From: Salinispirillum sp. LH 10-3-1
Lineage (GTDB): Bacteria > Pseudomonadota > Gammaproteobacteria > Pseudomonadales > Natronospirillaceae
NCBI RefSeq assembly: GCF_030643825.1
Contig: NZ_CP101717.1
Coordinates: 2,811,673 to 2,875,672, forward strand
Length of the DNA: 64,000 nucleotides
Direction: 5' to 3'
In this document: in pieces, positions 47,859 to 57,672 of the stretch
Position numbering within the stretch: position 1 is the first letter of the stretch
Layout of the letters: every line of letters begins with the position of its first letter
Notes under the pieces: model-generated
The model's input: the letters and a program-made list of their open reading frames with translations, nothing else
Told to the model about the DNA's origin: nothing
The model's database searches: none
Program-made: the position numbers and the translations under genes

Positions 47859-48947
47859 ATGCCCAGCCAAAGTACCGCGCCGTCATTGTTCAACCCGCTA
47901 GCACTCAAACGCGGACCCGCACCCACAAACCGCCTAGTACTGGCTCCGCTGACCAACACCCAAAGCCACGCCGACGGCACGTTGAGTGACGACGAATACC
48001 ATTGGTTAACGATGCGTGCCCAAGGTGGTTTTGGGTTAGTCACTACCTGTGCCAGCCATGTGCAAGCTAATGGCCAAGGCTTCCCAGGCCAATTGGGCTG
48101 CTTTAATGACGATCATTTACCCGGCTTAACTCGCTTGGCCACGGGTCTACGAGAGGCCGGGGCGGTGTCTTCACTGCAACTTCATCACGCTGGCATCCGC
48201 GCCTTGAGCGAATTAGACGACATCGTCGGGCCTTCCGATCATGCCGAAACAGGGGCTAGAGCCATGACCGAGGCCGAAGTGGACACTTTGGTGGAGGACT
48301 TCATACACGCCGCCAAGCGCGCCGACCAAGCGGGCTTTGATGGCGTCCAGATCCACGGAGCCCATGGCTACATCATCGCCCAATTCCTCTCACCCGAATA
48401 CAACCAGCGACAAGATCGCTGGGGTGGCTCGCTCGACAATCGCGCCCGCCTGCTGTTCGCTGTGCTCGACGGTATTCGCGCCGCTTGCCGTGCTGACTTC
48501 CAGGTCGGCGTGCGTATTTCAACCGAGCGTTTCGGCTTGGTTCTGCCGGAGATGCTCGAAATAACTCAACGCTTGCTTGCCAGCGATGCGTTGGACTACA
48601 TCGATCTGTCTCTTTGGGATTTCAAGAAAGAGCCCGAAGACGAGCACTACAAAGGCCGCACATTGATGTCACTGTTCACCGAACTTGACCGGGGCGACGT
48701 GAAACTGGGCGTGGCGGGTAAGATCATGACCGCTGCCGACGCCGAGCATGCCTTGGCACAAGGCGCCGACTATGTGGCCATGGGTAGAGCCGGTGTTCTG
48801 GTGCATGACTTTCCCAAGCGCATTCAGGCAGACCCAGCTTATGCACCACCACAAACACCGGTACAGCCCGCCTTGCTGGAGCAGGAAGGCATCAGCCCGA
48901 CGTTCTTGACCTATTTACGGAAGTTCCCAGGGTTAATCGCCGACTGA
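47859..48947 (+). CDS. Old Yellow Enzyme family NADH:flavin oxidoreductase
   Basis: 362 residues from ATG 47859. An FMN TIM barrel: NRLVLAPLTNTQS near the start, GFDGVQIHGAHGYIIAQFLSP with the substrate-binding histidines, EYNQRQDRWGGSLDNRARLLF, and YVAMGRAGVLVHDFPKRI near the end. OYEs reduce activated double bonds with NAD(P)H. It follows the epimerase on the same strand by 151 bases; a shared role is not evident. Confidence 0.92.
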   Translation: MPSQSTAPSLFNPLALKRGPAPTNRLVLAPLTNTQSHADGTLSDDEYHWLTMRAQGGFGLVTTCASHVQANGQGFPGQLGCFNDDHLPGLTRLATGLREAGAVSSLQLHHAGIRALSELDDIVGPSDHAETGARAMTEAEVDTLVEDFIHAAKRADQAGFDGVQIHGAHGYIIAQFLSPEYNQRQDRWGGSLDNRARLLFAVLDGIRAACRADFQVGVRISTERFGLVLPEMLEITQRLLASDALDYIDLSLWDFKKEPEDEHYKGRTLMSLFTELDRGDVKLGVAGKIMTAADAEHALAQGADYVAMGRAGVLVHDFPKRIQADPAYAPPQTPVQPALLEQEGISPTFLTYLRKFPGLIAD

Positions 48948-49014
48948 GCATGTCACGGAAGGCCTCGTCATCAGGTTTACCATACCCTTGGGCGTCTGGA
49001 ATGACGCCCCCTCT

Positions 49015-49614
49015 CTAATCAACCAACTCGACACCTAAGCACTCTAGCAAGCTGAGTGCTTCATAGCGTGAAAATTTGGCCCCTTTCACGTCGTTTTCCA
49101 GCACGTTAATTCCGTAGGCGGTCGATTCGCTGAAATCGACTTTTTGTAGGTTAGTCCGCATGAACACGCTGCTGGTAAAGTCGCAGTAGGTCATGGTGGA
49201 CTCGGAGAAATTGCCTTCACGAAAATCAACATCGTGTAACTTACATTCGTCCAGAACCAGCTCGTGTAAGGTCAGCCCGAAGAACGAAGAGTCATTCAAG
49301 ATGCAGCGCTCGAACTTCAACTCGAAGTCTACGCGATAAATAGCCCAAGTGGCTTTGGTCCAGTCTACGCCCACCAGCTTGCTCTCTCGAAAAGTAACGC
49401 CGAACAAGCTCGAATTGGACAGATTGATCAAGCTGAGATTGCAACGCTCGAACTCGCAGTTAACGAACTTGCAGCTCCGAAAGCCCGTACCGGAAAAGTC
49501 GCAGTCTGAGAACTGGCAATCCTCAAACTCGATGTCTGTGTAGTTTTCCTCAGGCAGCTCAAGCTTCTTGAAGGAGGCATCGAAATACTGTTCGCCATCG
49601 TTAAACTGGGTCAT
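49015..49614 (-). CDS. Pentapeptide-repeat protein, Qnr-like
   Basis: 199 residues made almost wholly of A(D/N)LxX-type five-residue repeats (for example CQFSDCDFSGTGFRSCKFVN and CDFTSSVFMRTNLQKVDFSE), folding as a right-handed beta-helix that mimics DNA. It has the C-terminal dimerisation-like tail after the repeats. Qnr proteins protect gyrase and topoisomerase IV from quinolones and are common on marine gammaproteobacterial chromosomes. The gyrase role is inferred from overall form only. AAGGA precedes the ATG. Confidence 0.85.
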   Translation of the reverse strand: MTQFNDGEQYFDASFKKLELPEENYTDIEFEDCQFSDCDFSGTGFRSCKFVNCEFERCNLSLINLSNSSLFGVTFRESKLVGVDWTKATWAIYRVDFELKFERCILNDSSFFGLTLHELVLDECKLHDVDFREGNFSESTMTYCDFTSSVFMRTNLQKVDFSESTAYGINVLENDVKGAKFSRYEALSLLECLGVELVD

Positions 49615-49750
49615 TGTTTTCCTTCTGTTGGTCAGCGCAGAATTTAGTTCCGCGAGTTGAGTTTGAGTTGATCGACCTCATGACTTTACGAGACCATTTA
49701 ACAGGACTATTATTAGGTCACATAGCCATCCAGCAAATCAAGGCATCCCG

Positions 49751-49999
49751 ATGACACATCTAATTCTTACCGACGTAGCAGCCAGCATCTCTGAACTGAA
49801 AGCCAACCCCATGAAAGTCGTAGCCAGTGGAGAAGGCATGCCGATTGCGGTTCTAAACCGGAATGAGCCTGCGTTTTATTGTATCCCCGCAGAAGCCTAT
49901 GAAGCACTGATGGATCTCATTGAAGACAAAGAGCTCTTGGCTCTTGCCAAGAGCCGCATGGACGAAGAAAGCATAAAGGTTAACCTTGATGACCTATGA
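49751..49999 (+). CDS. Type II antitoxin, RelB/StbD (Phd-like) family
   Basis: 82 residues. The N-terminal DNA-binding part (TDVAASISELKANPMKVVASGEGMPIAVLNRNEPAFY) is the Phd/YefM-type fold; the acidic C-terminus would cover the toxin. It overlaps the toxin gene by 11 bases. AAGG lies upstream of the ATG. Confidence 0.9.
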   Translation: MTHLILTDVAASISELKANPMKVVASGEGMPIAVLNRNEPAFYCIPAEAYEALMDLIEDKELLALAKSRMDEESIKVNLDDL

Positions 50000-50288
50000 G
50001 TTAACGTTTAAGAAAAGTGCGCTGAAGGAATGGAAGAAGCTCGGCCCGAATGTGCGGGAAATTTTCATTAAGAAACTCAAAGAGCGACTAATCAATCCAC
50101 ATGTTCCATCGGCAGCAGTAAGCGGCGGTATGAACCTGTACAAAATAAAACTCCGCCAGCTGGGATACCGCCTGGTCTATTCAGTATCGGACACCACCAT
50201 AACAGTCACCGTTCTTGCCGTCGGAAAACGAAACCGCAACGAAGTCTACGACTTAGCGCTGTCCCGTAAGAAAGCCGATAAGCGATAA
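49989..50288 (+). CDS. Type II toxin, RelE/StbE family
   Basis: 99 residues, start ATG 49989 inside the antitoxin gene. RelE fold: YELTFKKSALKEWKKLGPNVREIFIKKL, then KIKLRQLGYRLVYSV with the catalytic Arg and VLAVGKRNRNEVY at the end. RelE toxins cut mRNA on the ribosome. A hairpin AATGTTCC/GGAACATT follows at 50289-50312. Confidence 0.9.
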   Translation: MTYELTFKKSALKEWKKLGPNVREIFIKKLKERLINPHVPSAAVSGGMNLYKIKLRQLGYRLVYSVSDTTITVTVLAVGKRNRNEVYDLALSRKKADKR

Positions 50289-50361
50289 GAATGTTCCGTG
50301 AAAAGGAACATTGACGCGCCTTGCCGCGTCTAGTCGAGAACCACTTTGCCAACACGGGACG

Positions 50362-50541
50362 TCACACACCACCAATGTTCAAAAGGAAGTAGAAAAAACT
50401 AAGAACGCCCACCAAGCCAATTACCACCATTACGGTTAAGGTTTTTGAACGCCTCATCGAGTCGGTCAATGCGATCAACGCGGAAACTCCAGTATATCCA
50501 AGTACATAACTCAGCAACTTATCTCTTTCTTTCTGTTTCAC
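50362..50541 (-). CDS. Possible small membrane protein
   Basis: 59 residues from a GTG at 50541 (GGA about 7 bases upstream); a TTG at 50553 is an alternative start. A basic N-terminal part (KQKERDKLLSYVLG) and one clear C-terminal span (LTVMVVIGLVGVLSFFYFLL). No family recognised. It lies in an accessory-looking stretch with a TA pair and a broken kinase gene. Confidence 0.4.
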   Translation of the reverse strand: MKQKERDKLLSYVLGYTGVSALIALTDSMRRSKTLTVMVVIGLVGVLSFFYFLLNIGGV

Positions 50542-50585
50542 GACAATTTCCAAACATTCTCAGCCAACAATTGTACCCAATGTAG

Positions 50586-50837
50586 CTAGTTATCACCCTC
50601 GCTGACAAGGTGATCCGCGGGGCGCGCTGCGTTTCTCGCAAGGCATACGTCTAGACTCGTCTGAAACCATACGGCAATCGCCATGACATCGTGTCGCTGG
50701 GCTTCCGCCAAGATGGGCGCTCGCTCCGAGTGTCTGACCAAGATTGCATCAAAGATAATTGAGTTCGGCTCCGCCCGCTTCATAGCTGTAGCCCACGTGC
50801 TCTTTCCCGACCTAGGCACCCCGACGAGCACGTACAA
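50586..50837 (-). pseudogene. Truncated P-loop kinase (polynucleotide-kinase/zeta-like)
   Basis: 83 codons from TTG at 50837 with a GGGAG site. The Walker A loop GVPRSGKSTW is intact, but the chain then jumps straight to a later part (SIIFDAILVRHSERAPILAEAQRHDVMAIAVWF, then SLDVCLARNAARP), missing the ~50 residues that normally lie between, and stops early. Internal deletion plus C-terminal loss makes activity unlikely. Confidence 0.6.
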
Positions 50838-50906
50838 ACGGCTCTCTCCCTCTCTGGCAGTTAGGGCCGTTCGCAGCGCGGAAATGCAGAGTCTACACTC
50901 GCGTTT

Positions 50907-51374
50907 TTATGCTTCAATGCGTTTAGTCATTACCAGAACATCGACGCCGCGATAGGTCACTTGCTCAACCGGCTGCCAACCTAAACGGGCATAGAGACCA
51001 CCACTTAAGCTTTCCGTCTGCAAGTGCAACTCGCTGACTCTCAGCGAAAGAGCGACCTGCTCAATTTTTTTAACCAATGCTGAAGCAACATTCTTTCCAC
51101 GGTGTTCAGCGTCCACGTAAACGCCGCCTAGCCAGTGTTCTTTCTCAGGGTAGATCGACATTTCGTGATAGCGCAGCTGCGCTACACCCATGACCTTATC
51201 TCCATCTAGGGCCATAATAATGAGTGGTAGACAGTCTCGGTTAAGGTAATCATTCAGCGTATCCTCAAAAGACGCGACGGAAGCCCCCTCCCTGAGCCGC
51301 CCCCACTCTTCGAAGTACCATCTCGCCACGACTGGCTTCATGTCTTGTTTGTCTGCGAGGAAAATAAAGTCCAC
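50907..51374 (-). CDS. GNAT family N-acetyltransferase
   Basis: 155 residues from GTG 51374 with GAGGG upstream. The acetyl-CoA site is VYVDAEHRGKNVASALVKKIE, preceded by VMGVAQLRYHEM and followed by LHLQTESLSGGLYARLGWQPVEQ. Substrate unknown. Confidence 0.9.
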   Translation of the reverse strand: MDFIFLADKQDMKPVVARWYFEEWGRLREGASVASFEDTLNDYLNRDCLPLIIMALDGDKVMGVAQLRYHEMSIYPEKEHWLGGVYVDAEHRGKNVASALVKKIEQVALSLRVSELHLQTESLSGGLYARLGWQPVEQVTYRGVDVLVMTKRIEA

Positions 51375-51534
51375 AACGAGTCACCCTCAATACCCTGTCC
51401 ATTCGGACGCCAAGCCCAAACAGATCACATAGGAATCTAGCGCCTGGCCTTCCTCGAACATCCGTCCACTTATTGGTCGAACCCAAAGGAACATTTACCC
51501 ACTTCCGCGAGTGCAAAAGTGTTGAGATGCTGAA

Positions 51535-53220
51535 CTACCACAACCAACCAAGCAGCAGTAATACCATCAAGACCCATGCGGTCATTGCCACGGTGCCCTT
51601 CTGCCAAAACCGATTCCAGCGGCGCTCCAATGCTCGTGCTGACCAAGCCGCTTCGCTTGCCGGAGACTGACCTCGGCGCGGCGACAGCAAGCGTTTTATT
51701 TGAAACGCCACCAAGGGCGCAGGGCTGCGCAAGCGCAGCAAAAAAGCCGGTGTGCGCCAGCCGAATTTAAGCGCGGCGAAGACAAGTGCAGCCGCGAGCA
51801 ACAACGGCCACAACAGCGCCCAGCTGGCGTATATGGACAGACTGTAAAGCATGGCGCTGCGCAGCTCCAGCCAGAGCCACGGCAAAGCGATGGGCATCAC
51901 ACAGACCAGCGCCCAAGACCCCAGCATGGCCGGATGCGTGCCCGATACATTCTTGGTGTCACTGTCGGCTACGGGCTGCATCTGGTGTGTTAGCCAGATC
52001 ACGCGCGCCAACAACAAGGCCGTGCCGAACGACCCGACGGTCAGCAAGACCAGCCAACTGACCAGTGTTGTGTCTTCAAAGGCCGCTTTTAAGGCGGTTT
52101 TCGCCGCGCCACCGCTCGTTAAAGGGAGGCCCACCAGCGCCAACGCGGGCAAGGCCATCAGCACCCAATACCAACGATTAAAGCGCTGGTGCATAGCCAC
52201 TCCAGCGCCCATGAACAGCGCGCCTTTGGCTAGGCCATGATGCACCGCATACAGCGCCAACACACCACCCCAAAGTGCTCTTTGCTCTGGATGCAGCCAC
52301 GCCAACGACACGATGATCAACAGGTAACCCACTTGGCTGACTGACGAATAGGCCAAGGCCGATTTGGCTTTCACCTGATACAAGCCCACCACAACGCCGA
52401 AAAACGCACTGATCAGGCCTATCCCGACCAACACCGGGGCTGCTTGCTGCAGCCATGGGTCGGCTTCGGGCAGGAACCGCCACAAACCCAGCACACCGGC
52501 TTTGATCATGGCACCTGACAGCACTGCACTGGCCGCCGCTGGCGCCGCCGGATGCGCCAAGGGCAGCCAGACGTGCAAGGGCCAAAACCCGGCCTTTAAG
52601 CCAAAGCCGACAATCAACAGCACTGCGGTTAACGTATTAGTCGGTGCGGGGAGCCAATCGGCTAAATTCAGCAAGCCGTTCGCTTCAAATATGCGCATCA
52701 GCAAACCGGCGTAGATGAGCATCTCACCCAGTATGGCGAGCTGTAAATACACCCGGCCAGCGTGCCGCGGACCGGGCCCGCCGTTGTGAACCACTAGGCC
52801 GTAGGCCGACAAACTCATCATCGTGAAGCCGACATAGTAGCTGGCGCCGTCTTGCGCAATGATCAACAGCAGGTTGCCGCTGAGCGCGAGCAACCAGAAT
52901 ACCCAATAACGCAGGCGTTGCGCATGGGCGCGCTGACTCACCCAGCTGAACACACTGGCTGCCGCCCAAAGCAACGCCGTAAACCCGAGAAAAGCCCGCC
53001 CCACTGCGTCACTGCCGAGCTGACCCAGGCCCCACTCGGCCCCGGGCCACAGCCACGTCAGTACCAGCGGCTCCGGTGTCGACCAGACCAGCCACAGGGC
53101 AGGCAAGCAGACCAGCCACAACCACGGCATCAAGCGGTCACGCAGCGCCGGCCAGAGCACCAGCGCTATTATCGCCAGCAGCGGCGTGAGCGGCACCGTC
53201 AACCATAGGAATCCTGTCAT
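51535..53220 (-). CDS. Antiporter-like membrane subunit, MrpD/NuoN type, third of the operon
   Basis: 561 residues, ~14 spans, proton_antipo_M family. The TM7-TM8 lysines are present (GFGLKAGFWPLHVWLPLAHPAAP ... SGAMIKAGVLG). The conserved TM5 glutamate, clear in the two sister subunits, is missing: the segment reads YYVGFTMMSLSAYGLVVH. It overlaps the upstream subunit gene by four bases and is last in the operon. Proton translocation by this subunit may differ. Confidence 0.88.
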   Translation of the reverse strand: MTGFLWLTVPLTPLLAIIALVLWPALRDRLMPWLWLVCLPALWLVWSTPEPLVLTWLWPGAEWGLGQLGSDAVGRAFLGFTALLWAAASVFSWVSQRAHAQRLRYWVFWLLALSGNLLLIIAQDGASYYVGFTMMSLSAYGLVVHNGGPGPRHAGRVYLQLAILGEMLIYAGLLMRIFEANGLLNLADWLPAPTNTLTAVLLIVGFGLKAGFWPLHVWLPLAHPAAPAAASAVLSGAMIKAGVLGLWRFLPEADPWLQQAAPVLVGIGLISAFFGVVVGLYQVKAKSALAYSSVSQVGYLLIIVSLAWLHPEQRALWGGVLALYAVHHGLAKGALFMGAGVAMHQRFNRWYWVLMALPALALVGLPLTSGGAAKTALKAAFEDTTLVSWLVLLTVGSFGTALLLARVIWLTHQMQPVADSDTKNVSGTHPAMLGSWALVCVMPIALPWLWLELRSAMLYSLSIYASWALLWPLLLAAALVFAALKFGWRTPAFLLRLRSPAPLVAFQIKRLLSPRRGQSPASEAAWSARALERRWNRFWQKGTVAMTAWVLMVLLLLGWLW

Positions 53221-54734
53221 AGGTCAAACTCCCGATTCACAATCAACTGCGCCCAGTTCAGCGGGCTCAGATCCGTACCGGCCAGCACGCCCACAAGTAT
53301 GGACAGGGCAGCGGTGAACAGCACCGGTAACAGCAGCATCCAATGTGTTTCACGCCAGCCCGGCGCACCACCGCCCAACTTGGTGTCTTTCGGCCATTCG
53401 GTAGGCGGCGACATAAACCAGCCACGGTACAGTATGGGCAGAAAGTACGCGGCATTGAGCATGCCCGACAACATCAGCACGCCAATGACCCAAGCCTGAT
53501 TCACTTGCAGCGCCCCCTGCCCCAGATACAGTTTGCTGATAAACCCGGCGATCGGCGGCGCACCCATCATCCCCAAAGCACCCACCGTGAAAGCCGCCAT
53601 GGTCAACGGCATGCGTTTGCCAATGCCGTTCATCTCGTCAATACGGTGCACGTGCAGAGACTCGGCAAAGTTACCTGCGGCAAAGAACAAGGTAACCTTC
53701 ATCAACCCTTGATGCACCAAATGCACCAACGCCCCCACCGCTGCCAGCGGGCCCATCAGTGCCACCCCAAGGGTGATATAGGACACCTGGCTGACGGTCG
53801 AATAGGCCAGACGCTTCTTGATGTCTTGTTGTTGCAGGGCCTTTACCGAACCGTAAACGATGGTCAGCGCCGCTAGCCACAGCAAGGGCAAGTGCAGATT
53901 CATGGCCTGCATGGTGCCAACGCCGAACACGTCGTACACCACCCGCACAATACCAAAAGCCCCCGCCTTCACCACTGCGACCGCGTGCAACAGCGCGCTG
54001 ACCGGCGCGGGGGCGACCATGGCTTGCGGCAGCCAACCGTGTAACGGCACCAGGGCAGCTTTGACGCCCAGACCGGTAATCAGCAACACAAAGGCCAGCA
54101 TCAGCGCGGGGCTGAAGTCTTGAATGAATCCGGACAGATAGCCGCCTTCAACGAATTCCGGACTGCCCGCGATGGTGTGTAAAACCGCCACGCCCATCAG
54201 CGCCAGCACGCCACCCCCCATGGTGAAGGCCAAATAAATGCGACCTGCACGCAGGGCCTCTGGTGTACCGCGGTGCACCACCAAGGGAAAGGTTGCCAGG
54301 GTCAGCAGCTCATAGAACAACAAGAAGGTAACGAGGTTACCCGCCAGCGCCAGCCCGACCGTTGCACTGACACACAGACTGAAATAGCCAAAGAAACGCG
54401 AACGCAGCTTGGCCCCTTCCAAATAGCCTATTGCGTACACGGTGGTCGCCAGCCACAGCACAGAAGACAGACTGACAAACTGCAGCGACAATGCATCACC
54501 CTGCAGAATCAGTGGCGCAAAAGGCAGGAAGGGCAACTCGAAGTGAAAGACCATGCCCTGACTGACGCCGAACAGCATTAAGCCGACCAACGCCAGTTTC
54601 AATACCACACCAAACAAGTTCAGCGCCGTGCGCGTGCGAATCCGCTCTTCGCGCAAGGTGAATATTAAGAGGCCGGGTATTAACGAACTGAGGACGATCA
54701 ACACCGGCAGAATACTGGTCCAACCGAGGTTCAT
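53217..54734 (-). CDS. Antiporter-like membrane subunit, MrpD/NuoM type, second
   Basis: 505 residues from the ATG at 54734 with a GGGGGTGAG site; a longer ORF start reads into the preceding gene. TM5 Glu (LLFYELLTLATFPLVVH), TM7 Lys with HGWLP (GVKAALVPLHGWLPQAMVAPAPVSA) and TM8 Lys (HAVAVVKAG) are intact, so it should carry protons. Coupled by a four-base overlap to genes on both sides. Confidence 0.9.
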   Translation of the reverse strand: MNLGWTSILPVLIVLSSLIPGLLIFTLREERIRTRTALNLFGVVLKLALVGLMLFGVSQGMVFHFELPFLPFAPLILQGDALSLQFVSLSSVLWLATTVYAIGYLEGAKLRSRFFGYFSLCVSATVGLALAGNLVTFLLFYELLTLATFPLVVHRGTPEALRAGRIYLAFTMGGGVLALMGVAVLHTIAGSPEFVEGGYLSGFIQDFSPALMLAFVLLITGLGVKAALVPLHGWLPQAMVAPAPVSALLHAVAVVKAGAFGIVRVVYDVFGVGTMQAMNLHLPLLWLAALTIVYGSVKALQQQDIKKRLAYSTVSQVSYITLGVALMGPLAAVGALVHLVHQGLMKVTLFFAAGNFAESLHVHRIDEMNGIGKRMPLTMAAFTVGALGMMGAPPIAGFISKLYLGQGALQVNQAWVIGVLMLSGMLNAAYFLPILYRGWFMSPPTEWPKDTKLGGGAPGWRETHWMLLLPVLFTAALSILVGVLAGTDLSPLNWAQLIVNREFDL

Positions 54735-56155
54735 CCGCTCACCCCCGTCAGCCATTGAATGAGCGGCTGACTGATCAACGCCATGCCCCATACCAGCAGC
54801 GCCGGCAACAAAGCGAGCCATTGCGCAAAGCGATCGGGCACGAAGTCGGGCCGTACTGGGTCAGCCCGGTCGAAGGCTAGGGCCACCACACGAAACACAT
54901 AGGCGGCACTGACCAAGGTGCCGACCAAGACACCCAAGGCCCACGGCCAGTGAGCGGGCTCCGCAAACAATGGCAGCAGCAGTATCCACTTGGCCACAAA
55001 ACCACCGCTCGGCGGCAAACCGATCAAGCTGCCCCCGGCCACCGCAAAAGCGAACATGGCCACTGGCATGGTTTCTGTGGCGCCTTTCAGCCCCGCCACA
55101 CGTTTAGTGCCAATGGTCGCCTGCATTTCACCGGCGGCCAAAAACATCGAGACCTTAGCCAACCCATGGGCAATGATGAACAACCATAGGGCGACTTCCA
55201 GCTCCGGCTCTTGCCAGTACAGCAACAGCCCCAGCGCTAAAAGGGCGTAACCCAGCTGGGCCACCGTGGAGTAGGCCACCAACACCTTGATGTAAGGTGT
55301 GCGAATAGCCGACCAACCTGCCGAGATCAATGCAATTACCCCCGCGACAGCCATCAACCAGCCTGCGGATACCGCCAGCTCAGGCGGAGCGACTTTTGCC
55401 CAAAGCACCCACAGGATGAAAATGGGACCCTTCACCACCAGCGCCGACAGTAGCGCGCTGACCGAGGTCGGTGCGCCGGCATGCGCCGGGGGCAACCAGA
55501 GGTGCATCGGCCACAGCGCGCCCTTAACCATCAGACCCAGGGTCATCAACAGCAACGCCATTTGAGTAGTGGCATCGGCCACCGTCAGCTCGGCCAGCAG
55601 GGTCACATCCAGCACGCCATAACGGCCATACAACAGCGCCACACCGAGCAAGTAACACAGCGAGCCGACCAGCGACAGCAGTAGGTAACGCAATGCAGCG
55701 CCGTACGCTTTGCGACCCGACAAGGTCACCAGCGCAACGGCCACCAAGCCGAGCAACTCCAGCGTGACGTACCAGTTGAACAGATCGTTTGACAGCCACA
55801 AAGCCGCCAAGCTGGCGTGCAGTAGGCTCGACAGAGGCCAATAGTCGGTGTCGCGCGTCTGACTGTGGCTACTGCGCTCTGCGTACACCGCCACCAACAA
55901 ATGAATGAGTGCCGTGAAAACCAGCAGTAAAGCCGCGACGGGCTGCAGGTGAAAACGAATGCCCAATGGCGCTTCCCAGCCGCCCAGTGCCAAATACTGT
56001 GTACCGCTGCCCATCACCGACAGCAGCGCAAAAGCCGCCGCCACCAAACTCAGCGCGCTGGCCAGAATGACCCAGACACCCCGGCGCGAACCGGTGAGCA
56101 ACAGCACCAGCGCGGTCAGTAAGGGAATTAACAGACTGATGAGCGCGTAGGTCAT
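54731..56155 (-). CDS. Na+/H+ antiporter subunit D (MrpD/MnhD)
   Basis: 474 residues, ~14 spans. TM5 Glu (WYVTLELLGLVAVALV), TM7 Lys (GLMVKGALWPMHLWLPPAHAGAPTSVSA) and TM8 Lys (SALVVKGPIF) are intact. It directly follows the MnhC-like gene (four-base overlap), the standard position of MrpD. Confidence 0.92.
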   Translation of the reverse strand: MTYALISLLIPLLTALVLLLTGSRRGVWVILASALSLVAAAFALLSVMGSGTQYLALGGWEAPLGIRFHLQPVAALLLVFTALIHLLVAVYAERSSHSQTRDTDYWPLSSLLHASLAALWLSNDLFNWYVTLELLGLVAVALVTLSGRKAYGAALRYLLLSLVGSLCYLLGVALLYGRYGVLDVTLLAELTVADATTQMALLLMTLGLMVKGALWPMHLWLPPAHAGAPTSVSALLSALVVKGPIFILWVLWAKVAPPELAVSAGWLMAVAGVIALISAGWSAIRTPYIKVLVAYSTVAQLGYALLALGLLLYWQEPELEVALWLFIIAHGLAKVSMFLAAGEMQATIGTKRVAGLKGATETMPVAMFAFAVAGGSLIGLPPSGGFVAKWILLLPLFAEPAHWPWALGVLVGTLVSAAYVFRVVALAFDRADPVRPDFVPDRFAQWLALLPALLVWGMALISQPLIQWLTGVSG

Positions 56156-56445
56156 GCCTTCGGCTCCGATGCTTTTTTATCACCGGCCTGCGCCGCAGTC
56201 GCCAACCGCAAGGCGAATGCCGTGGCGCTGACAGCGACCACGAGCCCGGTCACCACCAAGGCGTGCAATACCGGGTCGCGGGCCTCACCGCGTGCAGCCA
56301 ACGCCACCATAACCAGAAAGACCCCACTGCCCATGATGTTAATGGCGATGATGCGACGAATGGCTTGGCGCGCCAGCAAGACGCCGTGCAGACCCAGCAC
56401 GAACAGCACGATGCCAATGCCTAGCCAGAACATTACCGGCGTCAT
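56152..56445 (-). CDS. Na+/H+ antiporter subunit C (MrpC/MnhC, NuoK-like)
   Basis: 97 residues, three spans. NuoK-like features: GIVLFVLGLHGVLLARQAIRRIIAINIMGSGVFL and DPVLHALVVTGLVVAVSATAFAL, with the late DPV-HALV-TGIV pattern of MrpC. Four-base overlaps on both sides. Confidence 0.9.
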   Translation of the reverse strand: MTPVMFWLGIGIVLFVLGLHGVLLARQAIRRIIAINIMGSGVFLVMVALAARGEARDPVLHALVVTGLVVAVSATAFALRLATAAQAGDKKASEPKA

Positions 56446-57368
56446 GCGCGCACCTCGTCTGGCTCACCGACCACCAGCAGAGTCAACGTGGTGGCAATGG
56501 ACACCGTAGCCGCAATTTCAATCAGCAAGATTAATAGTCCATTAAAGGGCAGTGGATAATTAAGCCAGCCAGCACCCAGCCAGTGGGTGAAAATAGCGAC
56601 TGTGAGGAATACCGCTACGCCCAATAAAACCAAGATGCGTACCCCCCAAGACGACCAACGCACCGGCGGCAGAAGATGATTTAAACGCAGAACTACGGCC
56701 GCAGCGGCCAGCAACGCACCGGACTGAAAGGCTCCACCCGGATAATTCGAACCACGCCACAACAGATACCCGCCGACCAGTACCGCCAGTGGTGCCAGTA
56801 TCCGACTCCATGCTTCTAACAAGGCCCAGGGTGCAGCAATCACCAAGGGCTTAGTGGCCAATTGGCGCACGCCCAGAAGGGCCAGCAGCAGTACGACGAG
56901 TTCGAGTAAGGTATCCCACGCGCGGAAATTCAACAGCACTGCGGTAACAGGGTGACCCACACCAGCGTCAGCCATGTTCTGTGTGACAGCATCCATTAAG
57001 CCGGGCTCCGCCATGCGATCCAGTCCGACCAATGAACGCACCAGCAGCACGCCGACCAGCAACGCCAACCCAGTGGCAGGCCAACGCTGGCGCGTCCAGT
57101 GGGCACTGCGCTGTTCCGCAAAGGGTGTGGTAGATGTTTGTGCCAACGCGGCCAGCAACAACGCGCCGGTCAGGCCCGCACCAATGGCGGCTTCCGCTAA
57201 GGCCAGATCGGCAGCGCCTAGGCGCGCCCACACCACAGCCAGCAACAAACCAAAAGCGATGAACAGCACAATACTGGCGTACAGCGTTCGGGCATAGAGT
57301 ACGGCCACCGCCAACACCACCACCAGCAACCCCAGCACGCCATCGAAGACCCAGTCAGTCAGCGCCAT
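56442..57368 (-). CDS. Fused antiporter subunit: DUF4040 (MrpA C-terminal type) plus MnhB
   Basis: 308 residues from the ATG at 57368 (GGAGG upstream). The first ~85 residues match the DUF4040/MbhD end of MrpA (LYARTLYASIVLFIAFGLLLAVVWARLGAADLALAEAAIGAGL); the rest includes an MnhB domain (ILAPLAVLVGGYLLWRGSNYPGGAFQSGALLAAA). No gene for the large N-terminal MrpA antiporter part is present beside it; the extra antiporter-like subunits may stand in. Confidence 0.88.
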   Translation of the reverse strand: MALTDWVFDGVLGLLVVVLAVAVLYARTLYASIVLFIAFGLLLAVVWARLGAADLALAEAAIGAGLTGALLLAALAQTSTTPFAEQRSAHWTRQRWPATGLALLVGVLLVRSLVGLDRMAEPGLMDAVTQNMADAGVGHPVTAVLLNFRAWDTLLELVVLLLALLGVRQLATKPLVIAAPWALLEAWSRILAPLAVLVGGYLLWRGSNYPGGAFQSGALLAAAAVVLRLNHLLPPVRWSSWGVRILVLLGVAVFLTVAIFTHWLGAGWLNYPLPFNGLLILLIEIAATVSIATTLTLLVVGEPDEVRA

Positions 57369-57672
57369 GCACTTCTTCCTCCGCTGGCGCATCTTCTTCG
57401 TGGGCATAACGCGCCAACAACTGACAAGCGGTTGCGCCTGAGGCCAGCACCAGCAACCACACCAGCACCATGATCACCACTGTTTGTAGGCTGTCCGCGC
57501 GTACGCTCAGGCCAATGACCACCAAACCAAAGCCTAACGTATCGGCCTTAGTCACCGCGTGAAGACGGCTGTAGACATCCGGAAAGCGCAGCAGCCCTAG
57601 CGTACCGGCTACAAAGAAAAAGCCACCGGCGACAAAGAACAGGCCGCTGATCCAAAGCAACAGATCACTCAT
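57355..57672 (-). CDS. Na+/H+ antiporter subunit G (MrpG/MnhG)
   Basis: 105 residues from the ATG at 57672 (GGAGG upstream). Three spans, with the family block GTLGLLRFPDVYSRLHAVTKADTLG near residue 25. It overlaps subunit F by 8 bases and the fused B subunit by 14. Confidence 0.93.
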   Translation of the reverse strand: MSDLLLWISGLFFVAGGFFFVAGTLGLLRFPDVYSRLHAVTKADTLGFGLVVIGLSVRADSLQTVVIMVLVWLLVLASGATACQLLARYAHEEDAPAEEEVHGAD